Shown: piece by piece, positions 32,996-44,219 of the stretch | Layout: every line of letters begins with the position of its first letter | Numbering within the stretch: position 1 is the first letter of the stretch | Assembly: GCA_001949185.1 (NCBI GenBank) | Contig: BDGG01000020.1 | Coordinates: 1 to 58,932, forward strand | DNA length: 58,932 bases | Direction: 5' to 3' | DNA from: Ramazzottius varieornatus | Taxonomy: Eukaryota; Tardigrada; Eutardigrada; Parachela; Ramazzottiidae | The notes under the pieces: generated by a model | What the model was told of the DNA's origin: nothing | The model's database searches: none | What the model saw: the letters and a program-made list of their open reading frames with translations, nothing else | Program-made: the position numbers and the translations under genes

Positions 32996-34394
32996 AGGGA
33001 GAACTGATAGCGTGGTTTCTATTCGTTTTCTAAACGCGAAGTTGGTACGAGGGTCTGAATCAGTTTCACTTGGGCGGTGAATTCGTAGACTAGAAAACAG
33101 TTGCTTCTATGTTTCCTTTTTCTATTTTAGCTTGGTTACATCTTGCGTTCGACAGTTCGCACACATTGCTTTTCTCATCATGCATGAAAATATTACGCTA
33201 AAACAGATGATCGCAGCCCTTGTTTTCCGCGCCATCTTGGTTGCCAGTCGCGATTTCTTTTCTGCTCACCGTGCACTGTGCACGGCGCTTCTTCATCCTC
33301 GACCCGGAAGTTGTTTTGGCTTGTCATCAGAGGACGACACGGAAACTCAGTGTCTTTGGACCCGCATGGAACTGTCGCGGGTTACCGCCCCTCCATTCTT
33401 GTGAACACCTACTCCTCGACCAGCGATCTTCGTCTTTTAGTCTTCGGCCGCATCATGCAGCGAAAACCAATAACATCGCGAAGCCATCTGGAAGTTCAGC
33501 CAGCGGAAATACAGTCAGACAATCAACCGCCGAGTTAGTCAACCAAACACAAGGAACACGGTGAAAAATGGCTTCCTTGTGCTTCAGAGTCTTTCGTCGG
33601 AGTGTTTGCTTTCGCTCGTTGCGACAACCGTTTTCTGTAACAGAAAAACTGATGTTTCGTCCTACCGTCCATCTAGCCAGAAAACCTCTCTCACGCTCCC
33701 ACGGTTCCCGGGAACAGCGGGAGCATTGTTGTCATCAACGGGCCCGTTCTAGACACAAAAGTCGTCTGTCTCATCGCTTCCGCTTGTGTGTATCGGACGC
33801 AGCAAGAAAAAGTATTAGGAATTCGGCTATCGTCAGAACTGAACGGGCAAGGAGATTTGTTATATGCGATAATTCTAGAAGACAAAAGACAACAGAGTCA
33901 GAAAAGCCGGATGGCTACTGGACAATGAACAAGACACGAGCAAGTACAAGCATCGATCAGGTTAAATCGGATCGAGAAACGACTCAAACGACTGATTCTG
34001 GTCCGGATCGTCGGAGCGGATTCATAGGGTGATGAGCCGATTGCTTGAGAATGAGAACAGCTGTTCGCCAGTGTTCGAGAACTATGATGTCATTCGCCAT
34101 TTGGCGCTTTGCCGCGCTGACTTCCCAAACAGTCCATTCTTCTGGGGCACCGAATTTTGTCTTTGATCTCTGAAACTCTTTGGGCCTTCACATTAGATCT
34201 TCCAACCTCCAAGGCCGTCGTTCCAGGAGCTCATCGGTTCGGATATCTGGAGACTCAGACGGATTACTTGACCATCGCGAAGACGTCGGCGCGTCGCGAA
34301 GATACGGTATAAGAAGTAATTTGATCAGCTCGCGCGGTGTGTACCTGACTGATTCTTCCTGTGAGTGTAAACTTGGTCCAAGTTTTGCGGAAAG
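32996..34394. other. Intergenic, SerRS 3' end to RPA1 start
   Basis: About 1.4 kb. The only long frame is 33568-34032 (listed separately). The rest shows no repeat or exon I can support. Confidence 0.4.
33568..34032 (+). CDS. Open frame of 154 codons, doubtful
   Basis: Starts MASLCFRVFRRSVCFRSLRQ, an Arg/Ser/hydrophobic beginning that resembles a mitochondrial targeting peptide, then becomes Arg/Ser/Thr-rich with no domain I know. No introns are evident. It lies between SerRS and RPA1. It may be a chance frame; I list it because it is the longest frame in a 1.4-kb gap. Confidence 0.2.
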   Translation: MASLCFRVFRRSVCFRSLRQPFSVTEKLMFRPTVHLARKPLSRSHGSREQREHCCHQRARSRHKSRLSHRFRLCVSDAARKSIRNSAIVRTERARRFVICDNSRRQKTTESEKPDGYWTMNKTRASTSIDQVKSDRETTQTTDSGPDRRSGFIG

Positions 34395-37300
34395 ATGAAG
34401 ACGATGTCAGATGACAATAGTGCCACGTTTCAGGGTAACATCATGGGAGCAAACGGACACCACTTGACGGAAGGCGCACTGCGGGTATGAAAACACTGTC
34501 GGCAACCAGTGAATGGTGGATTGATTGTTGATTGGATGGTGTTTTGACGCGACGCTTTCTCTTCTTCCAGGCGATGCTAAATGGAGTCACTGTGGAGCGA
34601 CCTGTCGTGCAACTGGTGGTGAGTTCGTACACTACAGTGGTAGGAATAGTAGCTAAAGCGGGATCTCCTTTGCAGGATTCGCATGTTCTGAAGAACAACA
34701 CTCCGAACTCATCCGGGAAACGCTATCGACTGCTGCTTAACGATGGAAGAAACACCTACAACTGTAACCTGACTTCCTTCTGGCAGTTACTTCCGCTAAG
34801 CTTAGGAATCTGAGGTATGGCGGCTTTTACCTTTTATGGGTGAACGAGTTGTTGTCTTTCTAGTTGCGATGCTGGGGACGCAGCTGAACTCGCGTTTCGA
34901 GAACGCGGAATTTAGCCCGTTATCCATCATAACGCTGGAGAAGTATGTCTGCAGTGAACAAGGACCGCCCAACGGCGAGAAAAGGTACGAGGGAACCCCG
35001 TGAGGTTTTTGTGAGTAACATGCGTTTTGGAGAAGAGTAATGGACGGATTTTAACACGTTTTTCCGATGAATCTTTCGAAATTCTGTCTTTTGGCGTGAC
35101 CAACCTGCATGCACCTCAGCGCATGTATCAGGCAATGGTGTATGCAGGCATGTGTCTCGTGCAATATGTTAGGAGCTGAATCGGTCTGTCGCCTGCAGGA
35201 AGGTACTGATCATTCTCCAAGTCAACGTGGAAGTTCCCGGTGATCAAGTCCGCGAAAGACTTGGCAACCCGGTACCGTTGGGAGATCCAGCGGGGGATCA
35301 GGGTAATGCTCAGCGAGCGCCGCAGCAACAACCAGCCATTAACCGAGGTATGTTCTCTTTTTTTAATGGTGTTTGGACTCTCCTGGATATTTTTTGAGCT
35401 GAAATGTAGCGTTGCAGATCGATAATATGTGTATGGTGGAAGACCTAACAATTTTTTCCAGGTCCACAACAGCAGCAGTCCTTCCACAATCCTCCCCGTC
35501 CACAGATGAACGGTGGACAACAGCAGAATTCCATCAGCGGAGGAAATAATAACAACACTCGTCCGCAGGGTAACGGTTTCAACAACAACAGCAGCAACCA
35601 AAATAACTTCGGGAACCGCCAGCAAGGCTTCGGCGAATCTCCCGCGAAGCGACGTAAGTTAGTTTTTCTAGCTCACTGATGTATTTTGTTCCATGATTTC
35701 GGCTATCGTATAATGTGAAGACTGAGTGCTCTCTTTGTTTCTGAAATTCTGATAATATAAGTGAGTATTTTCAATAGCGAATTTGGGTGGCGGTGGGATG
35801 GGAAACACCTCCAACCAGGCTCCTCGAATACCCAACGGCAACCAAGGACAGTTCCGAGCTCAAACACCAAGCTATCCACCCAACGGTGGAGGTGGAGGTG
35901 GCGGTGGTGGTTTCTCCGGAGGTAATGGAGGAAACTATGGCGGCGGAAATCAGTCCACTTACGGTGGAGGGAGCTCCACGTACGGTGGAGGTGGTGACAG
36001 CGAAGGCTTTGGTGAAGGAGAAACACCAGCGAATGTATTCCCCTTGACCAGCCTCACACCTTACCAAAACAAGTAGGTTTGAAGAAGTATTACTCTTGTT
36101 CGTATCGTCTCGAACACTCGATTAATAAACTCGGCAAGATGGATTTCCCTAGTGGCGCAAAGTTCCAATGTTTTTAGCTAAAAACGCGCGCCACTTTGAA
36201 AGAGTAGCTTGTCGACTTTGTTTGGCGAGATCCCATCTCGTGTTTGAACTCACTTTTCTCCTCTTTTCCAGGTGGACGATTCGAGTCAGAGTTCTGAGCA
36301 AAGATCCCATTCGCTCGTACGTGAATCAGAAGGGGGAGGGAAAAGTGTTCGGCATGATCATCGCTGACGAAAGCGACGACATGAAGTGCACAGGTTTCAA
36401 TAGCGAGGTCGACAAGTTTTACGACATGTTCGAAGTTGGAAAAGTAAGTGGGTCTTGCGAGTTAGCGTCTTTTTCCTCCACGTAAGTTTACTGATGTCTT
36501 CCAGGTGTATTGGATTCGAAATGCCCAAGTGAAGACTATCAACAATCCGCAGTACAGCCGAGGCAAGCAGTACGAGATGACGTTGAGAGGTGATACCTTG
36601 GTCAAAGAGTGTTTCGATGACGTTCCTGTGCCCCAAGTCAACTACAATTTCGTACCCATCGACCGCATGCAGGATGCCGTTCCGGAAACCACAGTCGGTA
36701 AGACCACTGAAAAAGTTTGAGACAGGGAAATACACACCTGCGTACAGTGTACCTCACAATCAACTTGGTGCAGAGTAACCAGGTGTGTGACGCGGCTACT
36801 GCGTCATGGTGTATCGACTTTTCGTGCACTAGCATATTATACCGTATCGCATGTCTGATATGGCACAGAGGAGGTGGGGCCTGAGACGCTGAGGGGACGG
36901 TGTGGTGCACCTATTAATCATGCACCCGCATACAGTTTGCCGTGGTTCAGGCGTGTTTGGTTTGTGTGCTGGTGCTTGCAATGGTGCCCGTTTTGCCTTT
37001 TTCCCTTTTTGATGGAATGCCCCGTGCAGTTTACAGCGCGCGGACTTACGGGATTATTGTTTACAGATGTGATTGGCATCTGCGGGTTCATCGGTGACCT
37101 CCAGAACATCACCAGTGCCAAAACCAAGAAAGATTTGGTTAAACGGGACATCGAATTGCGGGATACTTCCAACTTCAGCGTCCGCATGACGCTGTGGAAT
37201 GCCCAGGTACCAAACATACTTTCCTGAATCACATCTTACTACTTTAACTGGCCTCGTCATGGTATGTTTTAGGCGGAGAAGTTTGACGCGGCTGCTGCCC

Positions 37301-38502
37301 TCAACAATGTGGTGGCCGTGAAGGGTGCAGTGGTGAAGGATTTCGGCGGGAGAACACTGTCGGGGCTTAGCAGTTCCGTGATCACGATCAGCCCCGACAT
37401 CAATGACGCTCACCTGCTCCGAGGATGGTACGACCAGACGGGCAGCTCCATGGCACCACAGTCGATCTCCAACGCTGCCGGTGGATCTGGCGGTAAGAAT
37501 TTCCCTTCAGAATTGTTTCAGAAATTTTTCGAAACCAATCGAAAAATATAATTTTTTAGAAATCCTAAAAAACCGGGTAGCAGTTTCAAAAGCCAAATAT
37601 TTTCCAAATTTTCATGGTGGAAATGTTTGCGGAATTGGAATGCAAAATATTCATTTCGGGTTTTTGCTCGATTTGCATTTGGGTTTCCCTGTAGGTTCGA
37701 CGCCATGGAAGAACCTTCTGCAGATCCAAACTGAACGGCTGGGTCAAGGTGACAAGCCGGACTACTTCATGCTGAAGGGTTCCATCATGAAGATTCGGAA
37801 CAAGGACACGGCCCTGTACATGGCCTGCCCGGAAGAAGGCTGCAACAAGAAAGTTATCGACCAAGGCAACCAGACTTACCGATGCGAGAAGTGCAACAAG
37901 GAGCAGATCAGTTTCAAATGGCGGCTCATGTTAAATGTAAGAAGCATTTGGGAGCTGCGCAGAGAAGCTCGGCAAGGTCGTTTTACCAAGTGGCGCAGCC
38001 GTTAGCCTGCAATAGTGGAAACGTGCGTCACTTGGGAAAACTTTTGTGGAGTTTGTTCGCAGAGCAGCTCTGCCAGAGCTTCTGTTTCTCAGTTCTTTAA
38101 AGAGTTTCGTGAAATTTTCCTAATTATTTTCTTGTAGGCGGAAGTGGCTGACTTTGGTGGCGGGTGTTATCCCTCCATCTTCCACGAACAAGCCGAGCAT
38201 ATTCTGGGTAAATCCGCCCAGGAACTGGGTGAGATGCGGCTCAACGATATGACCAGCTTCGACAAGATCTTCGCCGACGCCCAGTTCAAGAGCTTCATTT
38301 TCAAAGCTCGCTGCAAGATGGAAACCTTCAACGTAAGTCCACCTTTCCTCCCTATACGCTTCAGAAGGAACATTTTCATATAGCTATATTCTCATAGGAT
38401 GAAAATCGGTTGAAGTATCAAGTGATGACGGTAGAGCCTATCAACGTCCTGGACTACTCGACGCGCCTTATCACCATGCTCAAAGACCTGAATGTACAGT
38501 AA
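34395..38502 (+). CDS. RPA1: Replication protein A 70-kDa subunit (RPA1)
   Basis: Large subunit of the single-strand DNA binding complex used in replication, repair and recombination. Fourteen exons: 34395-34484, 34571-34618, 34676-34763, 34864-34984, 35199-35347, 35462-35653, 35778-36072, 36272-36443, 36505-36697, 37067-37206, 37273-37492, 37695-37936, 38138-38332 and 38398-38502; 749 residues. DBD-F: LTEGALR..., RYRLLLNDGRNTYNFAMLGT. DBD-A starts at FPLTSLTPYQNKWTIRVRVL; DBD-B has DVIGICGFIGDLQNITS and VVKDFGGRTLSGLSSSVI; DBD-C has the zinc ribbon CPEEGCNKK...YRCEKCNKE. The linker between DBD-F and DBD-A is unusually long, about 170 residues, first Gln/Asn-rich, then Gly-rich, which explains a length above the roughly 616 of the human protein. 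Exon 3 uses the donor T|GTAACC; reading past it meets a stop. Introns 7 and 12 have hairpins. Confidence 0.96.
36128..36220. repeat. Intronic palindromic hairpin element, copy 15
   Basis: TTTCCCTAGTGGCGCAAAG / AAAACGCGCGCCACTTTGAA arms in RPA1 intron 7 (36073-36271). Confidence 0.6.
37966..38058. repeat. Intronic palindromic hairpin element, copy 16
   Basis: GTCGTTTTACCAAGTGGCGC / AACGTGCGTCACTTGGGAAA arms in RPA1 intron 12 (37937-38137). Confidence 0.7.
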
Positions 38503-39007
38503 AGCTTGAATTTCTTTTACTTGTCGCTATGTTGTATAAAGTATAGTACAATCTCGATGGTCGTTTCCTTATGTGTTTTTATGAAAGACGATCTCCTGTC
38601 AGTTCTGGCTGTGTGGTATTACATTCGTTGTGCTCGGACGTACGAAAAGTCTGTTCTGGTTTGAATTCCTTGCTAACTTGGGCTGTCTTATCCAAGAAGC
38701 AAAAACTGCCGTCTTTTAGTAAATTCTTCCAATGTTGTGGTTCGCTCTCCCGTGGATGTTAACAGCGGCAAGCTTCCGTGGTGCGGAGATGTGAGTAAGT
38801 GATTGGGGTCTTATCAGAGATCGGCCATCGGGTCTTCGTGACGCCGACGTTCCAAGATCAAACTTGCACTTCCTTATCAAGCCTTACAGAGACAATTCGC
38901 TTCAAAATATTGAGCACAGTTAAAATACCACAAAAAAGTTTTCACTGTTTGGTTAGTCTGAGTTGTTGCAGATCGTTCAAGCGCGATTGTCGGATGGATT
39001 TGATTCC
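38503..39007. other. Intergenic, RPA1 3' end to amnionless start
   Basis: No feature beyond presumed 3' UTR and promoter. Confidence 0.4.
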
Positions 39008-41396
39008 ATGATGGAGGCTTATATCTTGCGGTTTCTAGTAATCCCCTTTCTCTACGTTATTTCCCTTGGTGAGCAATTATTGTTACTTGCATTGGCTGTC
39101 TCCGTCTCCTGGGACTTGTTGACGAGATTCTGTGGATACTGCAGGTAAGACGGAGGCTCTTCTTCGAGTATGGACTCCCCATGCAAGCGTCTTCGAAGAG
39201 GTCAAGACCTGGCACGATGGACGGAAGCCTTGTTACGGTGATAGTATTCGTCTTCAAGAGAACCGCGCTGTCCTCGTCTCACAACATCACACTCTAGGTG
39301 GCCTGGTAAGATTTTCCTTTGTGCATGCAACCACTTCGTAGCTTTCGTAACTCAGCTCGTTTAGTTCGTTTCCAGTCGCTGCCGAACCGTGGGGAACTCA
39401 TCATGGCGGAAGGTGCTGTTCTGGACATCATCGATCTTAGCGAAGCTTCGGAACAGCAGAAACGTCCCGCACAGGAATCCTGCCCAGGCTCCGTCGGATC
39501 CGCTAGTGAGCCTCTTTGCGAACACTGGATAAAGTGTTGATAACCTCCTGCAACAAGGGATTTCTGTAGGGTCGGAGTTGCTGGTGGACGTTCAAGCTCC
39601 AAGTTGGTTCGACCCGGACAACTGGGAACTTAGACTCAACACATCGACGTACAAGAAGCTCAACCTTCCCTTCCTCGATTCCCAAAGGATACCTTGCAAC
39701 GGAGATGATGTGGAGATTCCAGCAGGACATAGCTTTCAGATCGGCATGCCTGCTTCGTTGAAGGAGCCCATTCGTCTGCGGTCGTTCAAGATCGGTCATT
39801 TGGTAAGCTTATGGCTCAGCTGATTCAGTTGATTGTACAGATAGTTGATTGATTTCCTGCTTGGAAACAGGCGTTCACGAACGAGATGCTGGCAGAATAT
39901 TTTACCCGTCCTGACCCGAATTCGCTCTTCGACATAGCGGACCGGACTATTTCGACCGAGACTGGCACAATGGTGGAAGATGTCGAGACATTGGTTTCGG
40001 GACCGTTTATCCGACTTGGAGAAGCTTTCCTGAGCGGATGGGCGGGGTGTAGTACGCAGCATGGCTGTGTTTGCGGAAACGACCGAAAAGAAGTACGTGG
40101 AAATTTCTCTGCCGTCAAACTAGACACCACATGTGGCTTGAAGTTTTGTCGATTGGTTTTAGGTGATGGGTCAAATTTGCAAGTTTGAGGCACAGAGCTC
40201 AAGGACACCTGAGGTAATGCAGTGCTGCAATGGCGAAACCGCTATCAATGTTCCTGGGCACTGTTCGCCACTTTGCGGTAAAATGAAAACAGCTGTCAGA
40301 ATATTTTGTTACCAAATAAGAATTTTAAATAGAAAGCTGACTTCTCTTCATAGCTTCCGTGGTTCAGTCGGCCTTAACAGACGCGACCAACGCTCTGAAA
40401 GCTGCCATAGACATGCAAGACATCCTGGAGGACCTGAAGGACGATGACAGTTGGCCAAAGGTATGAAATACCCATACGCTTTTTCATTTTTGAGAAAAAG
40501 AGCTATAGTTGCTTCTTGGGTTTCAGTATGTCTCAGCGTACATCTCCGTAACGCACGACAACAAGCTCCAGACCATACTTTTCACAAACCACGTGGTCTC
40601 TGAAAACGAGACCCATAATGGGGTGCCTCACCGTATAGCCGCCGAAATTCTCATCAAACGGCTGGCACTTAGTCCCAGTAAGATCTGGGTGTTCTTTCAG
40701 AACCGCGGTGAATCTATATTGGTCAGTCATTTTCTTTGTTATGGTTACAGATCAGCGATGGTTCGACCGTAGCATGATGTCACTCGTCTCTTCCGCGACG
40801 GACCCTTCGAAGACTGAATTCTCGGCTGCTCGAGGTGGTGAGTTTTCAGTAGACTGTCATTCACCCTGCTCCGCTTCTGTGCCTTCGTTTGATTTTCGTT
40901 TTATTTTCGAACTATAGGAAATATGTCAACAGCTGGAACGACAGTGGGAATTGTGGTGGGAGTGTTGTTGCTGTTGGTTCTGATAGCAGCGCTTATATTT
41001 GTCGTTGTTCGTTACAGGTAAGTTCTTGATTTTTCGCCCTCGCTGGTCCGATAAACGTACATGGTTAATGAGAAACTCTATTTCCAGGAGGAGGTTACCG
41101 TTTGCGTTCCGTGCTTTCGATAACAATTCGGACAATCAGACGATAGAAATGGACGAAGGACCAAACTTTGTCAACCCACTCTATTCGCAAGACGCCGGTA
41201 GCGGTGATGCGTTCGGTGGAGACGCCGATTACAATTCACCTTGGGTAACTTAAAACTCGCTCGAATATTCTCTGCGCAAAATTATCAGAAGGGAAAAGAT
41301 CTCATTTTTTACTAGGACATCGAAGAGGCGGCGGACCATAACAACCTGAGCGTCGATGATGACGACCACAGACAACTCGCCCAGAACGAGTTTTAG
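39008..41396 (+). CDS. AMN: Amnionless-like endocytic adaptor
   Basis: Type I membrane partner of cubilin in receptor-mediated uptake. Twelve exons: 39008-39068, 39145-39305, 39376-39505, 39570-39802, 39871-40092, 40163-40277, 40354-40460, 40527-40677, 40751-40837, 40918-41017, 41088-41244 and 41316-41396; 534 residues. It has a signal peptide (ILRFLVIPFLYVISLG) and then family blocks: LRVWTPHASVFEE...W, PCYGDSIRL, GELIMAEGAVLDI, APSWFDPDNWELR, QRIPCNGDDVEIP and the cysteine pattern GCVCGN...CC...CSPLCG. A membrane segment follows (VGIVVGVLLLLVLIAALIFV, about 425-450), then a cytosolic tail with NFVNPLYSQ near residue 485, matching the FxNPxF/Y internalisation signal of amnionless. The donor of exon 9 could also lie three bases earlier in the same phase. 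It is longer than the human protein (about 453). Confidence 0.9.
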
Positions 41397-41779
41397 CCTC
41401 AAAAGCTTACGTAAACTTCGTGGTCAAGCTGGCAATTTGAAGTCACAGAGCTCGCGCGATGGATTCATTCCACAGTCATGATAAGTACCCTACTCCGAAG
41501 CTTAAGAATGCTCCAATGTCCATCGGATCCGTCATGGTGGCCGAAATGAATCAGTCCCACAACGGCCATGTATTAATATATCATCTTGAAGATGTCTGGT
41601 GGTCAAGCAACCAGTATGCAACCGGTTATGGCAGGTTAAACTGACGGCGACTCATAAAACGTACATGCGCAGCGCTGTTTCGAAAAACAGAAGCTCAGGT
41701 GCTGAGACGGATTATTTCCACTGCAGTCTAATATAATGCAAAACCATGTAGAGCATCTGCCGTCTGTGCGCGACACAGC
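41397..41779. other. Intergenic, amnionless 3' end to mariner
   Basis: Presumed 3' UTR of amnionless. The 61-codon frame at 41459 has no features. Confidence 0.4.
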
Positions 41780-41781
41780 TA

Positions 41782-43066
41782 TCAGGTGATAAGGTATGAC
41801 TTGTCGGCTCACACCAGTCTCACATTGAAAAATCCATATCTCTCTTTTAGCGCGATCGTTTCGTCTCGTGTTTTTTGTGTCGATGCTAGTGTTCGTCTAC
41901 TATCTTTCGCTGCTTCGTTTATGTTAGTTTGTTGCTTCTGCCCTCTCTGTGGAGTTGTTGGCGCGCCCATGGACAAGAGCAAGTTACGGACTATTTTCGA
42001 GTATGAATTTCGTCGCGGCACCAACGCAGCACAGACAGCCCGGAATATCAACAATATGTTTGGTGAAGAAGCCACTAACGAACGTACGGTGGAACGATGG
42101 TATGCTCGTTTCCGTTCGGGAGATTTCAGTCTCGAAGATTACCCTCACGGAAGGCCAAAACTGAAAGTGAACAACGACGAGCTGAGAAAGCTGGTGGAGT
42201 CCGATCCTTCCCAAACGTCTGCCGTATTGTCTCAACACTTCAACATATCACCCGTGACTATCGATTTGCACCTTCTTCAGATCGGTAAGGTGAAAAAGTT
42301 GGAAAAGTGGGTACCTCATGAACTTAGCGCACTCCAGAAAAGGCATCGTGTGGACGTGTGTCTTTCTCTCCTCAACCGTCCCAGAAACGAACCTTTCCTG
42401 CATCGAATTGTTACGTGTGATGAGAAGTGGATTCTTTACAACAACCGGAAGCGGAAGAAGGTAATTTTGAGCCCAGGTGAAGTCCCGAAAACTATTCCAA
42501 AGCCTGAGCTTCACCAACGCAAGATCATGGTTACTGTTTGGTGGACAATGGAAGGGATAGTGCACTATGACTTTGTTCCTCCTGGCAAAACAAAAGTAGC
42601 AGACTACTACTCTCTGGAACTGGAGGAAATGATGAAGAAGCTGACCGTCAAGCAACCAAAGTTGATCAATCGTGACAAGCCCCTGCTGCTACACGACAAC
42701 GCAAAAGCTCACTCCGCGAAAAAGACTTCTGCCAGATTACGCGAGCTCGGTCTGGAAACTCTTCCTGATCCACCATACAGTCCTGACTTAGCTCCAACAG
42801 ATTATCACTTCTTTTTGAATTTTGATAACCTTTTGAGAGGAAGAAAATTTAATTCCGAAGAAGCTGTGAAAAGTGCCTTCGAGAACTTCGCCGGTTCTCT
42901 TTCTCTCGAGTTCTTCCGTAAAGGCCTATCTTGTCTGCCGGATAAATGGCAAAAGTGTGTCGATAGTAATGGTGAATACTTCGATTGAAAAGGATTAGAT
43001 TCAAACTGGGGAAAGTTGTAACAAAATTTTATGTTGGTGGCCGACAAGTCATACCTTATCACCTGA
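41782..43066 (+). mobile_element. Complete mariner transposon
   Basis: 1285-bp element. The inverted repeats start TCAGGTGATAAGGTATGACT and extend about 27 bp with no mismatch I can see; TA flanks lie at 41780-41781 and 43067-43068. It encodes an uninterrupted transposase. Perfect ends plus an open frame suggest a recent insertion and possibly an active copy. Confidence 0.93.
41969..42988 (+). CDS. Mariner transposase, intact
   Basis: 339 residues from MDKSKLRTIF; the frame is also open upstream to 41786 but that part is the element's 5' leader. Tandem helix-turn-helix DNA-binding region: FRRGTNAAQTARNINNMFG, TVERWYARFRSGDFSLED, then GRPKLKV. The catalytic domain has the first Asp in VTCDEKWILYNN, the second in LLLHDNAKAHS, and the third in YSPDLAPTDYHFF. 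I count 34 residues between second and third Asp, the DD34D spacing that defines mariner. There are no stops or frameshifts. The WVPHEL motif is present as WVPHELSALQK. Confidence 0.95.
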   Translation: MDKSKLRTIFEYEFRRGTNAAQTARNINNMFGEEATNERTVERWYARFRSGDFSLEDYPHGRPKLKVNNDELRKLVESDPSQTSAVLSQHFNISPVTIDLHLLQIGKVKKLEKWVPHELSALQKRHRVDVCLSLLNRPRNEPFLHRIVTCDEKWILYNNRKRKKVILSPGEVPKTIPKPELHQRKIMVTVWWTMEGIVHYDFVPPGKTKVADYYSLELEEMMKKLTVKQPKLINRDKPLLLHDNAKAHSAKKTSARLRELGLETLPDPPYSPDLAPTDYHFFLNFDNLLRGRKFNSEEAVKSAFENFAGSLSLEFFRKGLSCLPDKWQKCVDSNGEYFD

Positions 43067-43375
43067 TATAATCCGGATAGTTTCGCCGCAGTGAACGAGC
43101 ATCAAAACCATTGCTCTGCGCTACGTTCATGCTAACCTGCGATGCTTTCCGAATACAAAACAGCTAGTTTTGACAGACAACATACACTGATCGACTAATT
43201 TAGGAGCGACTCCTGGGCAGAATCTCTTGATACAATCATGTTGCTCTGCTGGTTTGGCGTAGCGATTTTAAGTAAGGTTTGATCTTTCGGTAACTGTGCA
43301 GCTTTACCAGGGCGCACACGTTTCTCAGTGAGCACTTCCGGTCTAATACGGATCCTGTCTCTCTTTTTCCCGCAG

Positions 43376-44164
43376 GCTTGCTGCCTCAGCCAGATAAGAG
43401 CCCTCCCTTTCCTAAAACTTACACGGATCACACCACCAAACTGCGTGTCCCCCGATATGCCGCTACCGATGGAGCCAGTATGCGGAAGTAACGGACGAAA
43501 TCACTCGGACTGGTGCCAGTTCACCAACGCCAAATTCAACCAGCCAAGTACGATGAACGGTAGCACGAAACGACGTGCGGCGTATGCCGATTTTTGCAGA
43601 TTTGGGAAGAGTGCTCTGTCAAGACCTCCCGGATATATCCAAGAACCCCAATCCGAATTTCGCCTACAAGCCAACCTCGTACGTTACTCATTGCAAGCTG
43701 ACAGTGTACTTTTGTTCCACGCCTCACTAATACCGTTTTAGAGAAAGCCACCAAGTGTTTGACGAACGGTCAGACTGTTACCGGCACCCGCTACCAACTG
43801 TAATTTCAACTACAAGGCAACAGGTAAGACTTGCCAGCTACGCGTACTGAATTAGTAAGATCGAGTTTATTCGCTCTGGTGAAGAAGACACAGTACATCT
43901 TTCCAAAGGATTTTAGGCACAGGAATTCGGTGTGACACCGCATGCCCGTGTCCGGTACCGGTTTGTCCTCGCACCGTGGTAAGTCGACTAGAGTAATGTC
44001 AGGTCGGAAAGCTATCGGATGTGTGGCACCCTTTTGCATTTGCAGAGAAGAGCAACGGATCTTCCAGGATAGGTTGGAAAACGGAATTCAGTCAAGTACG
44101 ACACCAGCTTCATTGGCGTTTTCTGCTGTCAACCCGGCTAGTATTAGACAAAAGAGGTTTATAA
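43376..44164 (+). CDS. Kazal-domain secreted protein, model incomplete
   Basis: Exon 43376-43547 holds a Kazal-type inhibitor motif: CVSPDMPLPMEPVCGSNGRN followed by HSDWCQFTNAKFNQ. The next exon (43600-43678) supplies the last cysteine in NLGRVLCQDLPDIS. Further exons near 43742-43823 (or a shorter start at about 43773), 43917-43978 and 44068-44164 fit by phase but in more than one way. One choice gives a second cysteine-rich segment (CNFNYKATGTGIRCDTACPC), which looks more natural for an extracellular protein. No signal-peptide exon was found; it could lie upstream of the mariner, which would then sit in an intron. The 3' end converges with the kinase gene. Confidence 0.45.
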
Positions 44165-44219
44165 AAATCCTGATCGTTTTCCGTCCAAATTTACCGCCAA
44201 CGCAATTCGTGGAAGAATC

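Noticed and set aside
41786-41968. N-terminal extension of the mariner transposase
   Set aside because: The frame is open but mariner transposases start near MDKSK; the extension includes the terminal repeat and leader.
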